A stretch of 64,000 nt of DNA from Paraburkholderia caffeinitolerans (lineage in GTDB: Bacteria; Pseudomonadota; Gammaproteobacteria; Burkholderiales; Burkholderiaceae). The position numbers and the translations under genes were made by a program. Of this stretch, positions 1 through 7,522 are shown in pieces (the first letter of the stretch is position 1; every line of letters starts with the position of its first letter). The DNA lies in NCBI RefSeq assembly GCF_902859945.1, contig NZ_CADIKL010000020.1:1-64000 (forward strand), in the 5' to 3' direction. Below the pieces are notes generated by a model. It did no database searches, was not told where the DNA came from, and worked only from the letters and a program-made list of their open reading frames with translations.

Positions 1-296
1 CCGTCCGCGCCGGGCTGGTCGGCGACGCTCGCGCCGTCGCTGGCGGCCGGCGCACCCGCGCCCGGCATGCCGCGCCCGCGCTGCGCCATTTCGAGGTTCG
101 TGACCTGGCGCTCGAGAGACTGGATTTGTCTCTGCTGCTCGTCCACCACACGCATGAGCGTGTTGAGACGGTCTTCGACAGACTGGCTTTGCAGCGCCTG
201 CGCATTGGCAGTTTGCGCGAGCGCGAAAAGCAGGACTGCTGCTGGAATGGCGGCCAGCGTCAAACGCGGCGCCGCCGTCTGGTACGTCGTATTCAT
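1..296 (-). CDS. FapF-like outer-membrane protein, N-terminal part (cut by window edge)
   Basis: Only the first 98 codons are in the window; the gene continues beyond position 1. The peptide starts with a signal sequence of about 32 residues ending ANA-QA. A heptad-rich segment follows (about residues 38-70: DRLNTLMRVVDEQQRQIQ, then LERQVTNLEM) that should form a coiled coil, and then a Gly/Ala/Pro linker. Signal peptide, short coiled coil, linker and then a beta-barrel is the layout known for FapF, the trimeric outer-membrane pore that exports amyloid subunits in Pseudomonas; the barrel itself is not visible here. It is the last visible gene of the leftward fap-like operon, 193 bp after the FapE-like gene, which matches FapF being last in fapABCDEF. 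Many other envelope proteins also begin with a coiled coil, so the assignment leans on context. Confidence 0.6.
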   Translation of the reverse strand, partial: MNTTYQTAAPRLTLAAIPAAVLLFALAQTANAQALQSQSVEDRLNTLMRVVDEQQRQIQSLERQVTNLEMAQRGRGMPGAGAPAASDGASVADQPGAD

Positions 297-489
297 TCTT
301 TTCCCCCCGGATCGAAAGCCGATGCATGACAGAACGTTCTGGTTCTGCGCTCGCATCGTCGATACGCTTGCTCGATGTTGCTTCACGCGTTCTGGCGGTT
401 CGCGTGCTGGCCTCCTGCCGGTGTCTCCTTATGGCGGCCGTCGATGGCGGTCGGCGGCATCTTGTTGCTGTAACCAGGCGGCGCTTTTC

Positions 490-1332
490 TTAACGGGTGT
501 TGCGTAGAGCCTGTAATACGCCGGCCTGCCGGATCATTTGTGCGCTCAACTGCTGCGTCTGCAAGCTAAGCTGCAACTGGTTTGCGACTTGCTGGTTGTT
601 GCCCGCGACCTGGAGCAGCTGGGCAATGGCGCCCGCCTGCTGGGCGCTGCCAGGCACGATGTTTTGTGTCGCCATGCCAGCGGGCGTCTGGAGCGTGACG
701 TTGATGCCGTTGCCGCCGAATGCGATGCCGGCCTTGATGGTGCCGTTCGCGTTCGAAGCCGCTGCGCTCGTCTGGTTGGAGCCCGCCATGCCGGCGATCG
801 GCAGGGTATTGCTGTAATCGATAGTCGCGGCGTTGGAGCCGACGTTGCTGTTGCCGGCCACCTGGGTGATCTGCGATACGCCGTTGACCGACACGTTCTG
901 GCCGCCCGAGGCCGACGTGTTCGGCGTGGCGCCGCTATTGCCCGGGGTGGTGCCGCCCGGCATCGGGTCGGTGACGTTGGCGCGGGTTTGCACGCTCGCG
1001 CTCAGCTGGTTGGCTGTGTTCTGCGAGACGGTGAGCGCGCCTTGCGCGACGGCGCTGGCGCCGTTGGGCAGCTGCCATTGCGACAGCACGTTGAGTACGA
1101 ACCCGGAAATCATGTCGCTGCCGGCGTACTTGCCGGTTTGATGTGCGAGCACGTCGTCGTCGACGAGCTCGCAGCGCACGGGCTGCGCGTCAGCGCCGCC
1201 CGCCGAGAGAAATGCAGGCACGGCCGCCTGGGTGGCGGCGAGGCTTTCTGCTGCGTACGCATTGCCCGTACAAGCGCAGGCGAGCGCGCAGACGCCTGCC
1301 GCGATGCCACACTGTGAGAGGTTGCGTTTCAT
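490..1332 (-). CDS. FapE-like secreted amyloid-associated protein
   Basis: A 280-residue protein with a signal peptide (about residues 1-28, ending AYA-A). Residues 56-88 (VDDDVLAHQTGKYAGSDMI and on to SQW) resemble the 'DD..L....GKY...I.F' block that I associate with FapE and related Fap proteins. The rest is rich in Gly, Asn, Ser, Gln and Ala (GGQNVSVNGVSQITQVAGN, GNNQQVANQLQLSLQTQQ), typical of extracellular amyloid-associated proteins. In Pseudomonas FapE is a minor fibre component. The gene starts 14 bp after the C39 peptidase gene ends, so the two are probably co-transcribed and the FapD-FapE order is kept. The ATG has only a weak AAGAG ribosome site. Such proteins are sometimes labelled heme utilization proteins, but no heme motif is visible. 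Confidence 0.6.
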   Translation of the reverse strand: MKRNLSQCGIAAGVCALACACTGNAYAAESLAATQAAVPAFLSAGGADAQPVRCELVDDDVLAHQTGKYAGSDMISGFVLNVLSQWQLPNGASAVAQGALTVSQNTANQLSASVQTRANVTDPMPGGTTPGNSGATPNTSASGGQNVSVNGVSQITQVAGNSNVGSNAATIDYSNTLPIAGMAGSNQTSAAASNANGTIKAGIAFGGNGINVTLQTPAGMATQNIVPGSAQQAGAIAQLLQVAGNNQQVANQLQLSLQTQQLSAQMIRQAGVLQALRNTR

Positions 1333-1346
1333 GACTCTTCAGGACT

Positions 1347-2066
1347 TCAGAACATCAAGGCCTTGTCGAGGCCGTATTCGAAGAAGGGAGTCGCCGCCGT
1401 GCCATTGAGCAAGGCGTTCTCGCGCAGCTTCAGGGCGAGCGACTCGTTGTTCTGCAACAGCGGAGAATCCTCCCGAAACGGTTTGCCGAGCACGGCGAAG
1501 ACGAGTCCGTTCCACGTCTTCGCAAAGTCGTCCTCGGCGACGATGCGGTTGCCGAGCGCGGGGTCCGCGATGAAGACGCGGCCGTTCTCGGCATGCTTGA
1601 CGATCACGAAGTGCTCGTAGCCCTCGATGTTCATGAGAACGAGCACGGGAATCTGCAGGTGATAAAGCGCGTCGGTATTGACGCGAAAGCCCCGGCCGCG
1701 CAGGCCGATCGTTTCGACGAACTTCTTCATGTCGAGCATGGAAAAGCCGTTCTTCACGACCACCTCGGGGGTGGAGAACACCATCATGCGCCGGATCAGT
1801 TCCGGTTCTGGAATGTCGATGCCGTAGCCGTACTTGAGCAGCGTCGCGAGCGCGGCGGCACCACAGCTGTAGTCGTATTGCTGCGTGACGACGCTGTTGT
1901 AGCGAATCTCGCGCATCGAGTGGACCGGCAACTTGATCGGCACGCCGATCAAGTGGGTCCCGTCGATGGTCGACTGCGCATGACAAGGCATCCACGCCGC
2001 GGCGGCGGCGAGCGCCAACGCGACAGCACATGTTCTTGACGCCGGGGACGAAACGGACCCGGACAT
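1347..2066 (-). CDS. fapD: FapD-like C39-family cysteine peptidase
   Basis: A 239-residue periplasmic papain-fold protein. The signal peptide covers about residues 1-30 (AWMPCHA-Q). The C39 triad is complete: Cys68 in QQYDYSCGAAALATLL (with the preceding Gln for the oxyanion hole), His152 in YEHFVIVK and Asp168 in ADPALGNR. In the Pseudomonas fap operon FapD is exactly such a stand-alone C39 peptidase without an ABC transporter and is needed for amyloid export; its substrate is not settled. The start is placed at the ATG whose AGGAGA lies 5 bp upstream; an in-frame ATG 15 bp further up would put that ribosome site inside the coding region. Neighbours upstream are the two repeat-bearing amyloid proteins, downstream the FapE- and FapF-like genes. 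This is the most diagnostic member of the locus. Confidence 0.82.
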   Translation of the reverse strand: MSGSVSSPASRTCAVALALAAAAAWMPCHAQSTIDGTHLIGVPIKLPVHSMREIRYNSVVTQQYDYSCGAAALATLLKYGYGIDIPEPELIRRMMVFSTPEVVVKNGFSMLDMKKFVETIGLRGRGFRVNTDALYHLQIPVLVLMNIEGYEHFVIVKHAENGRVFIADPALGNRIVAEDDFAKTWNGLVFAVLGKPFREDSPLLQNNESLALKLRENALLNGTAATPFFEYGLDKALMF

Positions 2067-2171
2067 GGTGGTCTCCTGCATCGGGTTTGCGCGCCAGCCG
2101 CTATGTGACAGCAGCCGGCGCGCCGGGGTACAGCCTGGAATTACATCGACTACCGAATTGCTTAGTGATGC

Positions 2172-3755
2172 TTAGTGGCCGTTGCTCATAGCCGCGATGG
2201 CCATGCCGTTGTGCTGCAGGTTGCCGATGCCGCCGGCAATGTTCACGCCGATGTTGCCGCTCGCGCCGGTCAGCGTGTTAGCGCCGAGGCTAGCCGTGCC
2301 CTGGAACTGGCCAGTCGCCGTCATGCCCGCGTTCTGCACGTTGTTGTCGGTCGCGACCATCGCCGTGGTCTGGGCGGAGCCGGCGTTCGTGGCCGTCGTT
2401 ACGGAGCCGGCGAGGCTGTTGTTCTGCGCGTTGCCGATACCCGAAGCGACGTTCACACCGACATTGCCCGAGACGCTGGCGAGCGAGCCGTCACCCACCG
2501 ATGCGTTCAGATTGAAGTTTTTCACATTCGCTCTGCCCGCGGACGCCTGATTGTTGAAAATCTGAGCGTTACCGAACACATTGCCCACATCGACCGAAGC
2601 GAGCGCGACGTCGTTGCTTTGCGCGTTGTTGATGCCTTCGGCGATGTTCACGCCGAGGTTGCCCGTCACGCCGGTTGCTGCGTTGTTACCCGTGTTGGCG
2701 TCAAGCGTGCCGGCCTGCTGCGTGTTGATGTGATCCGTGATCGAGCCGGTCGTCGTTTCGTTGACCGTCGTCATCGTGTCGTTCACGCTGTAACCAGACG
2801 TATGGCTTTCAGCCGTCTCCCTTCCGTAGGACTGCGAGTGCGAGTGCGAGCTGCTGCTCGAGTCGCTGTACATATGGTTGTACGTCCTGCTCGAGTCGCT
2901 CGACTTGGAGCTGGTGCCGTTCGCATAGGCCGAGACCGCGGCGCTGCCCGAGCCGTCGGCATAGGCGGTGTTCGCGTTGGTCGAACTGTTGCTCGTGTTG
3001 CGGTCGTTGTTCTTGGACCACGTGCTAGCCGTTGCCGTCGCGTCGCTGTTGTTATGCGAGTTGGTCTTCGTGTGCGAGGAGCCTTCGGAGCCGCTCGCGG
3101 CGAAAGTGGCCGAACCGTTCAAGAAGTTGCCGGTGTGCGTCCACGAGGCGCCGACCTGAACCCCCGCGTTGCCGCTCTGCGAATGCGTTGAGGTGTTGTT
3201 GCCAACGCTCTGGTACGCATGGCCGTGCGAGGCGCTGCCCGTGTCGCTGTAGGTGCTTGCGGTCGTCGAATTGCTCGTGCTGCCGTTGTCAGTGGCGACG
3301 TGATAGTCGGCCGCGATGCCGGCGTTGAAGGTCTTGCCGAAGCTCGAGTTGCTCGACGAGGTCTTCGAGGTGGAGGCGCTCACGTTATTCGTGTGTGATG
3401 ACGCGCTTGCCGACTGCGAAGCCGAGGCCTCGCCGTACGACGAGGTCCGGTAGCTCGAGTTCGTACCCGTGCCGACCTTGCTCCACGTCTTGTTGTCGTA
3501 CGTGGTCGTGACGTTGCCGAACTGGTAGCTCTGCGCCTGCGGAAGCAGCGTGCCGCCGCTCGTATTCTGCGTGTTGTTGATGACCGCGCCTGCCGTGCTC
3601 GAGACGCTCACGCATCCGAACAGGCCGACAAAGCCTTCAATGCCCACAAACTCGGTGACTCCTGTGGCGTTGAAGAGGAAAGCCGTCTTGGGACCTGCGA
3701 AAGCGGAACTAGCCGCCGTCGCGAGGACTGCTGCTGCGATGAGGGTGCGCTTCAT
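2172..3755 (-). CDS. FapC-like functional amyloid protein with long Ser/Thr/Asn-rich block
   Basis: A 527-residue secreted protein. Signal peptide is residues 1-20 (SSAFA-G), followed by a short hydrophobic region with a single Cys. Residues about 75-350 are almost entirely Ser, Thr, Asn, Ala, Gly, Tyr and His (for example SQSASASSHTNNVSASTS). Three amyloid-type repeats follow at about 362-388, 426-452 and 496-522, each on the pattern GNxGVNxAxGIxNxQxNxxA, spaced 66-70 residues apart. Imperfect repeats with paired Asn/Gln ladders joined by variable linkers are the hallmark of FapB and FapC fibre subunits. A GGAG ribosome site lies 6 bp before the ATG, and the gene begins 25 bp after the FapB-like gene. 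The large serine-rich block ahead of the repeats is unusual. It could be a surface stalk or an adhesive or phase-separating segment; that is inference. Confidence 0.7.
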   Translation of the reverse strand: MKRTLIAAAVLATAASSAFAGPKTAFLFNATGVTEFVGIEGFVGLFGCVSVSSTAGAVINNTQNTSGGTLLPQAQSYQFGNVTTTYDNKTWSKVGTGTNSSYRTSSYGEASASQSASASSHTNNVSASTSKTSSSNSSFGKTFNAGIAADYHVATDNGSTSNSTTASTYSDTGSASHGHAYQSVGNNTSTHSQSGNAGVQVGASWTHTGNFLNGSATFAASGSEGSSHTKTNSHNNSDATATASTWSKNNDRNTSNSSTNANTAYADGSGSAAVSAYANGTSSKSSDSSRTYNHMYSDSSSSSHSHSQSYGRETAESHTSGYSVNDTMTTVNETTTGSITDHINTQQAGTLDANTGNNAATGVTGNLGVNIAEGINNAQSNDVALASVDVGNVFGNAQIFNNQASAGRANVKNFNLNASVGDGSLASVSGNVGVNVASGIGNAQNNSLAGSVTTATNAGSAQTTAMVATDNNVQNAGMTATGQFQGTASLGANTLTGASGNIGVNIAGGIGNLQHNGMAIAAMSNGH

Positions 3756-3780
3756 GTTTCGCTCCGATACTAGTGGTCAG

Positions 3781-4410
3781 TTAAAAAAGAGTGCCCGCCG
3801 GGGGACGGAGCACAAAACTGTTTGCCGTGACGTTACCGGCGCCGGCTGTCTGGTTCACCTGTACGAGGCCCGTTGCATTCCTGAAGGCCGCACCGTCGAT
3901 GCGTACCTCACGAATGCCGCGTGTCTCGCCTGGCTGGTTGCCCATACCGCCGTTCGTCGCGCTGGCCGAGGACAACTCCCCGTCCGACACCAACGCGACT
4001 CCGAGCACACCAGTGCTGATCTGCGCACTGTTGCGCTGGATGTTGCCCACGCCCGCCGACTGATTCACCATCATGGCGCCGGACGTGTTTGCGAATGCGC
4101 CCGAGCCGATGAGCGCGGTGGCATTGCCGAGCCGCGCGCGCGTCGTGGCGCCTTGTTCGTCGAGATTCACATTGGCGACCGAGCCGCCGTTAGTGATGGT
4201 CAGCTGGTTAGCCTGGGCGTTGTCGAGCCCGGCCGTTTCGTTCACGGCGAGCGCGCCGGTGGTCGAGGTCGCGGCGTTCGGCGCGATCACGGCGGTCGCG
4301 CCTACCGTGACCTGGGCCTGCGCGGCAGTTGCGAGCGTGGCCAGTGAGGCGGCGAGCGCGATGGCTTCCAAAGCGCGCGAAACGTTCCGTGGGTGCGTGC
4401 GGCGGCTCAT
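3781..4410 (-). CDS. FapB-like amyloid repeat protein
   Basis: A 209-residue secreted protein with a signal peptide to about residue 32 (TAAQA-Q). Three imperfect repeats lie at about 50-72, 109-131 and 179-201, on the pattern TGAxxVNxxAGxxNxQxN (GALAVNETAGLDNAQANQ, GAMMVNQSAGVGNIQRNS, GLVQVNQTAGAGNVTANS). This matches the three-repeat architecture of FapB/FapC; FapB is the proposed nucleator in Pseudomonas. Its ATG overlaps the TGA of the preceding gene (ATGA at 4407-4410), so translation is probably coupled. The repeats have a different consensus from those of the next gene, so the two are paralogous subunits and not a recent duplication. Confidence 0.68.
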   Translation of the reverse strand: MSRRTHPRNVSRALEAIALAASLATLATAAQAQVTVGATAVIAPNAATSTTGALAVNETAGLDNAQANQLTITNGGSVANVNLDEQGATTRARLGNATALIGSGAFANTSGAMMVNQSAGVGNIQRNSAQISTGVLGVALVSDGELSSASATNGGMGNQPGETRGIREVRIDGAAFRNATGLVQVNQTAGAGNVTANSFVLRPPAGTLF

Positions 4411-4910
4411 TTCATGCTCCCGATCGCGCCCAGCGCGTTCGTGACCGGCAAGATTGCGCTGGTGACCGTGGACGAGATCGTGCCGCCCAGGCCGCCCACG
4501 GCCTGGGCGCTGCCGCCCGCGCCGAGCGCCGAACTCGTACCCGCCGGATTGCCCACGAGAACGCGGGTGATGGCCTGCATGCCCGCGGCCTCGCCGGCGA
4601 GCGCGCCGCTGGTGTTCACGCCGGAATTGCCGTGCGCGTTGGTGAGATCCGTATCGTTGACGAGCGTCGCCATGGTCGGGTCGAACGTGTTCTTCGGGAA
4701 CGTGGTGGCCCGCACGAGTACGGGGTCCTGGCTCTTCGGCACGGCGGCGAACGCGCTGCGCGGGGTGATGTCGCGCTCGACGATGATGTCGCCGGGATTG
4801 GTCACCTGCTGAGCGTTGACGCCTGCCGCCAGCGCCGCCGCGAATGCGGCGCTCAGCACGGCGGCGAGCCGGGCGGAGTGCCGGCGCGGCGTCTTCAAGC
4901 GAACGATCAT
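4407..4910 (-). CDS. Small secreted protein of the fap-like operon, function unknown
   Basis: A 167-residue protein with a signal peptide of about 33 residues (AALAAGVNA-Q). The mature part has a short charged segment (GDIIVERDITPRSAF) followed by a Gly/Ala/Ser/Thr-rich tail containing HGNSGVNTSGALAGEAAGM, which is loosely like one amyloid repeat half. The start is the ATG with GGAGA 6 bp upstream. A longer reading frame continues to 5120 but has no ribosome site and would overlap the preceding gene. It overlaps the FapB-like gene by 4 bp. By position it corresponds to FapA, but no convincing sequence link to FapA is visible, so I leave it unnamed. Confidence 0.6.
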   Translation of the reverse strand: MIVRLKTPRRHSARLAAVLSAAFAAALAAGVNAQQVTNPGDIIVERDITPRSAFAAVPKSQDPVLVRATTFPKNTFDPTMATLVNDTDLTNAHGNSGVNTSGALAGEAAGMQAITRVLVGNPAGTSSALGAGGSAQAVGGLGGTISSTVTSAILPVTNALGAIGSMK

Positions 4911-5026
4911 GTCTGTCTCCGTCTCTGTTTGCGGTGCGGCGCGCATTGGGCGCCGCTTCCGAACCACGCTGTGCCCGGCACGGGGCCGGTTGGGCGATAA
5001 CGGCGTTGTCTGCCGCGTTCTTGCCG

Positions 5027-5554
5027 TTACTTCCGGACGTAGCTGGCGATATTTCCCTGTGCCGCCTGGCCGGCGTCCACCGGGATCGGCAGCGGGGCGG
5101 GCGGGGCGATTTCGTCCCACAGCGTCACGCCGTTGCCGCGCATGAGCTGCGGCGTGGCGGCGACCATCACCATGCCCACGGCGCCGCCGCGCTGGCGCTC
5201 GAGCGTCTGGTCGTCGAGGGCGCCGATGCCCGCGAGCGCCGGATCGTCCCCAGCGGGGCCGGGATCGGCGGCGAGTGTGCGGGCGCTCATATCGGCGCTC
5301 AAGTTCTTGCTGCTGGTGCCGTAATAGGAGTCAGGGGCCATGCTCATATCGAGCGTTGCGCTCGTCATGGCCGCGTTTGTTGCAGGAACGACACTCGAGT
5401 TCGCCGCGACGACACTCGCACTCGCCACATCTGTCGTGGTTTGCGCGCGCACCGACGGTGCGAAGGCGAAGAGCACGGCGGGAATCAGCACGGCGGCAAG
5501 CATGCCGCACGGGCCGGTCACACTGCGCCTGACGTTCGAAGGAATGAGTCGCAT
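5027..5554 (-). CDS. Secreted protein with LDDxxLxxxRGG motif, first gene of the fap-like operon
   Basis: A 175-residue protein with a signal peptide of about 38 residues (PSVRA-Q). The mature N-terminal part is Ala/Ser/Thr-rich. Residues 113-124 read LDDQTLERQRGG, a motif resembling the Lxx.EL..VxGG end of double-glycine leaders that C39 peptidases cut, here placed inside the mature protein. The C-terminus (TLWDEIAPPAPLPIPVDAG) is Pro-rich. The start is the ATG with AAGGAGAT 5 bp upstream; an earlier in-frame ATG at 5578 would put the first codons ahead of that site. It is the gene closest to the sigma-54 promoter. I do not recognise the family. The neighbouring peptidase makes it a candidate substrate or chaperone, which is inference. 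Confidence 0.62.
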   Translation of the reverse strand: MRLIPSNVRRSVTGPCGMLAAVLIPAVLFAFAPSVRAQTTTDVASASVVAANSSVVPATNAAMTSATLDMSMAPDSYYGTSSKNLSADMSARTLAADPGPAGDDPALAGIGALDDQTLERQRGGAVGMVMVAATPQLMRGNGVTLWDEIAPPAPLPIPVDAGQAAQGNIASYVRK

Positions 5555-5580
5555 GGCGTATCTCCTTGTGCGAGACATTT

Positions 5581-5596
5581 AGCGAAACGTGTGCCA
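5581..5596 (-). promoter_or_regulatory. Sigma-54 (-24/-12) promoter of the amyloid operon
   Basis: On the minus strand the site reads TGGCACACGTTTCGCT. It has the invariant GG-N10-GC spacing and a perfect TGGCAC -24 box; the -12 box is TCGC in place of the usual TTGC. The start site should fall near 5571, giving a leader of roughly 17 bases ahead of the ribosome site and ATG at 5554. An activator gene with a GAFTGA loop diverges from the same region, which supports the call. Confidence 0.75.
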
Positions 5597-5669
5597 TGCC
5601 ACGCAATCCATTGATACGTCGAGGGTTGGAATATTTTCTACGGATTTTGAATAGCGGATTTTCGAAAAA

Positions 5670-5689
5670 ACGTTTCAGCGCTGAAACGT
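5670..5689. promoter_or_regulatory. 20-bp perfect palindrome, probable activator (UAS) site
   Basis: The sequence ACGTTTCAGCGCTGAAACGT is its own reverse complement over all 20 bases. Its centre lies about 108 bp upstream of the start expected from the sigma-54 promoter. That is a normal distance for an enhancer bound by a dimeric bacterial enhancer-binding protein. The next-door activator is the natural candidate binder. Binding is inferred from position and symmetry only. Confidence 0.55.
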
Positions 5690-6130
5690 CGATCTGTTTT
5701 AAACGCGAGAAATTCGCCGGAAAGTTACAAGGAAAACGTTTGCGCGATTTTGTCCGACGTAATCTGATGCGTCTGGAAAACAGTGCGGGAGCAACAGAAT
5801 GGAAACATCCGCAATTGATTTTCCTCTTACAATTCAGCGGTTGTGTAATGGAAACCTTTCCATCGCGCCCTTATCGATTCACGCCGCATATTTCCTATCC
5901 AACACCCCGGTGCATATAGTAAGCTTCAGAAAAACGAGTAATAGCCATAACAAAGGCCCTGAGAGGGCCGAGTTGACCACACGCCGCAGTTCGGGGATTC
6001 ACTGTTCGCAAAAGCCCCTATGTTCGCCCGCGTTTAATTGCGCCCGGCGAATGGTTTCTTTTGCGGCGTGTCTGTACATCAGGTGCGTGCCGTCATTTCG
6101 CAACGATGTGTTGGCAAGAGGATCTGAATA

Positions 6131-7522
6131 ATGGAATCCGCAATGCGGCAATTGGTTTACGTGACGCGCAATCCGAATGAAGCGCTGAACGAGCGGTTCC
6201 ACGAGCGGGGCTGGCAGGTGGAGATCGTCGGCAACGCGCGGGACGCGCGGCGGGCGCTGCGCGCGGGTTTGCCCGCAGGTGGGCTGCTCGATTTGACCAG
6301 CGAATTCCACCTCCATGAGATCGGCGCCTTCGAGCCGTGCCTGACGTTGCCTAACGTGGGCTGGGTGGCTGCGACCACCACTGGCCAGTTGCAGGACGCC
6401 AATTTGCGCCGTCTCGTGCGCGATTACTGTTTCGATTACGTAACGGTGCCTTGGAGTGGCGAGCGCATCGTCGATTCCGTGGGCCACGCCTATGGCATGG
6501 TCGCGCTTTGCGAGCGTGCCTCGAACGACCATTCGGGCGGCGCCGAAGGCGAAATGGTGGGCTCGTGCGAGGCCATGCTGGCGCTGTTCCGCTCGATCCG
6601 CAAGGTCGCGATGACCGACGCGCCGGTGTTCATTTCGGGCGAGTCGGGCACCGGCAAGGAACTCACTGCGGTGGCGATTCACGAACGCTCGTCCCGGCGC
6701 AATGCGCCGTTTGTGCCCATCAACTGCGGGGCGATTCCGCCGCATCTGCTGCAGTCGGAGCTCTTCGGCTACGAGCGCGGCGCATTCACGGGTGCGAGCC
6801 AGCGCAAGACCGGGCGCGTGGAAGCGGCCAACGGCGGTACGCTTTTCCTCGATGAAATCGGCGATCTGCCGATGGAAAGCCAGGCGAGCCTGTTGCGCTT
6901 TCTCCAGGAAGGCAAGATCGAGCGCCTGGGCGGCCATCAGTCGATGCCGGTGGATGTGCGCATCATCTCCGCCACGCACGTGGACATGCGCGCGGCGATG
7001 GTCGAAGGGCGCTTCCGCCAGGATTTGTATCACCGCCTGTGCGTGCTGCAGATCGACGAGCCGCCGCTGCGCGCGCGCGGCAAGGACATCGAATTGCTCG
7101 CGCGGCACATGCTCGAGCGCTTCAAGAAAGACAGCACGCGCCGCCTGCGAGGCTTTTCGCCCGACGCCATCGCGGCGCTGCATAACTACAGCTGGCCGGG
7201 CAACGTGCGCGAGCTCATCAACCGCGTACGGCGTGCGATCGTCATGTCGGAAGGGCGGGCGATCACGGCGCGCGATCTGGAACTCGGCGATTACGTCGAG
7301 GTGGTGCCGGTCTCGCTTGCGCAGGCGCGCGAGGCCGCCGAGCGTCAGGCCATCGAACTTGCATTGCTGCGCCATCGCGGGCGCCTTGGCGACGCTGCGC
7401 AGGAACTGGGTATTTCGCGTGTGACGCTGTACCGGCTGTTGTGCGCGCACGGCATGCGGCATATGGAGAGCGACCCGCTCGCGCCGCATCCGGGCGGGCT
7501 GATTTCGGGGGGCGGGGCTTGA
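6131..7522 (+). CDS. Sigma-54-dependent activator (VpsR-like N-terminus, AAA+, Fis-type HTH)
   Basis: A 463-residue bacterial enhancer-binding protein. The N-terminal ~130 residues are a receiver-like or VpsR-like domain without a recognisable phosphorylation triad. The AAA+ domain has Walker A GESGTGKE at 170-177, the sigma-54 contact loop GAFTGA at 217-222, Walker B GGTLFLDEIGD at 235-245 and the NVREL motif near 358-365. A Fis-type helix-turn-helix (GDAAQELGISRVTLYRLL) lies near the C-terminus. It should bind the divergent region and drive the amyloid operon with RpoN. VpsR-like domains in Vibrio and Burkholderia regulators are often tuned by cyclic-di-GMP, which would fit biofilm amyloid, but no binding motif can be read with certainty. 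AGAGGA lies upstream of the ATG; an in-frame ATG 12 bp further on is an alternative start. Confidence 0.88.
   Translation: MESAMRQLVYVTRNPNEALNERFHERGWQVEIVGNARDARRALRAGLPAGGLLDLTSEFHLHEIGAFEPCLTLPNVGWVAATTTGQLQDANLRRLVRDYCFDYVTVPWSGERIVDSVGHAYGMVALCERASNDHSGGAEGEMVGSCEAMLALFRSIRKVAMTDAPVFISGESGTGKELTAVAIHERSSRRNAPFVPINCGAIPPHLLQSELFGYERGAFTGASQRKTGRVEAANGGTLFLDEIGDLPMESQASLLRFLQEGKIERLGGHQSMPVDVRIISATHVDMRAAMVEGRFRQDLYHRLCVLQIDEPPLRARGKDIELLARHMLERFKKDSTRRLRGFSPDAIAALHNYSWPGNVRELINRVRRAIVMSEGRAITARDLELGDYVEVVPVSLAQAREAAERQAIELALLRHRGRLGDAAQELGISRVTLYRLLCAHGMRHMESDPLAPHPGGLISGGGA

Larger units (their letters stand above)
5555..6130. other. Divergent regulatory region between the amyloid operon and its sigma-54 activator
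   Basis: This 576-bp gap contains no credible gene. It is clearly more AT-rich than its flanks. It holds the sigma-54 promoter at 5581-5596 on the minus strand, a 20-bp perfect palindrome at 5670-5689, a second inverted repeat ATGGAAA-CC-TTTCCAT at 5848-5863, and a small GC hairpin GGCCCT-GAG-AGGGCC at 5955-5969. Several GAAAC/GTTTC words are scattered between 5660 and 5740. The right end should also hold the promoter of the activator gene, but I see no strong -35/-10 pair for it. Confidence 0.7.

Noticed and set aside
490..3755. Heme utilization or hemolysin-type label for the repeat proteins
   Set aside because: No heme, RTX or hemolysin motif is present; the repeats and the C39 neighbour fit Fap better.
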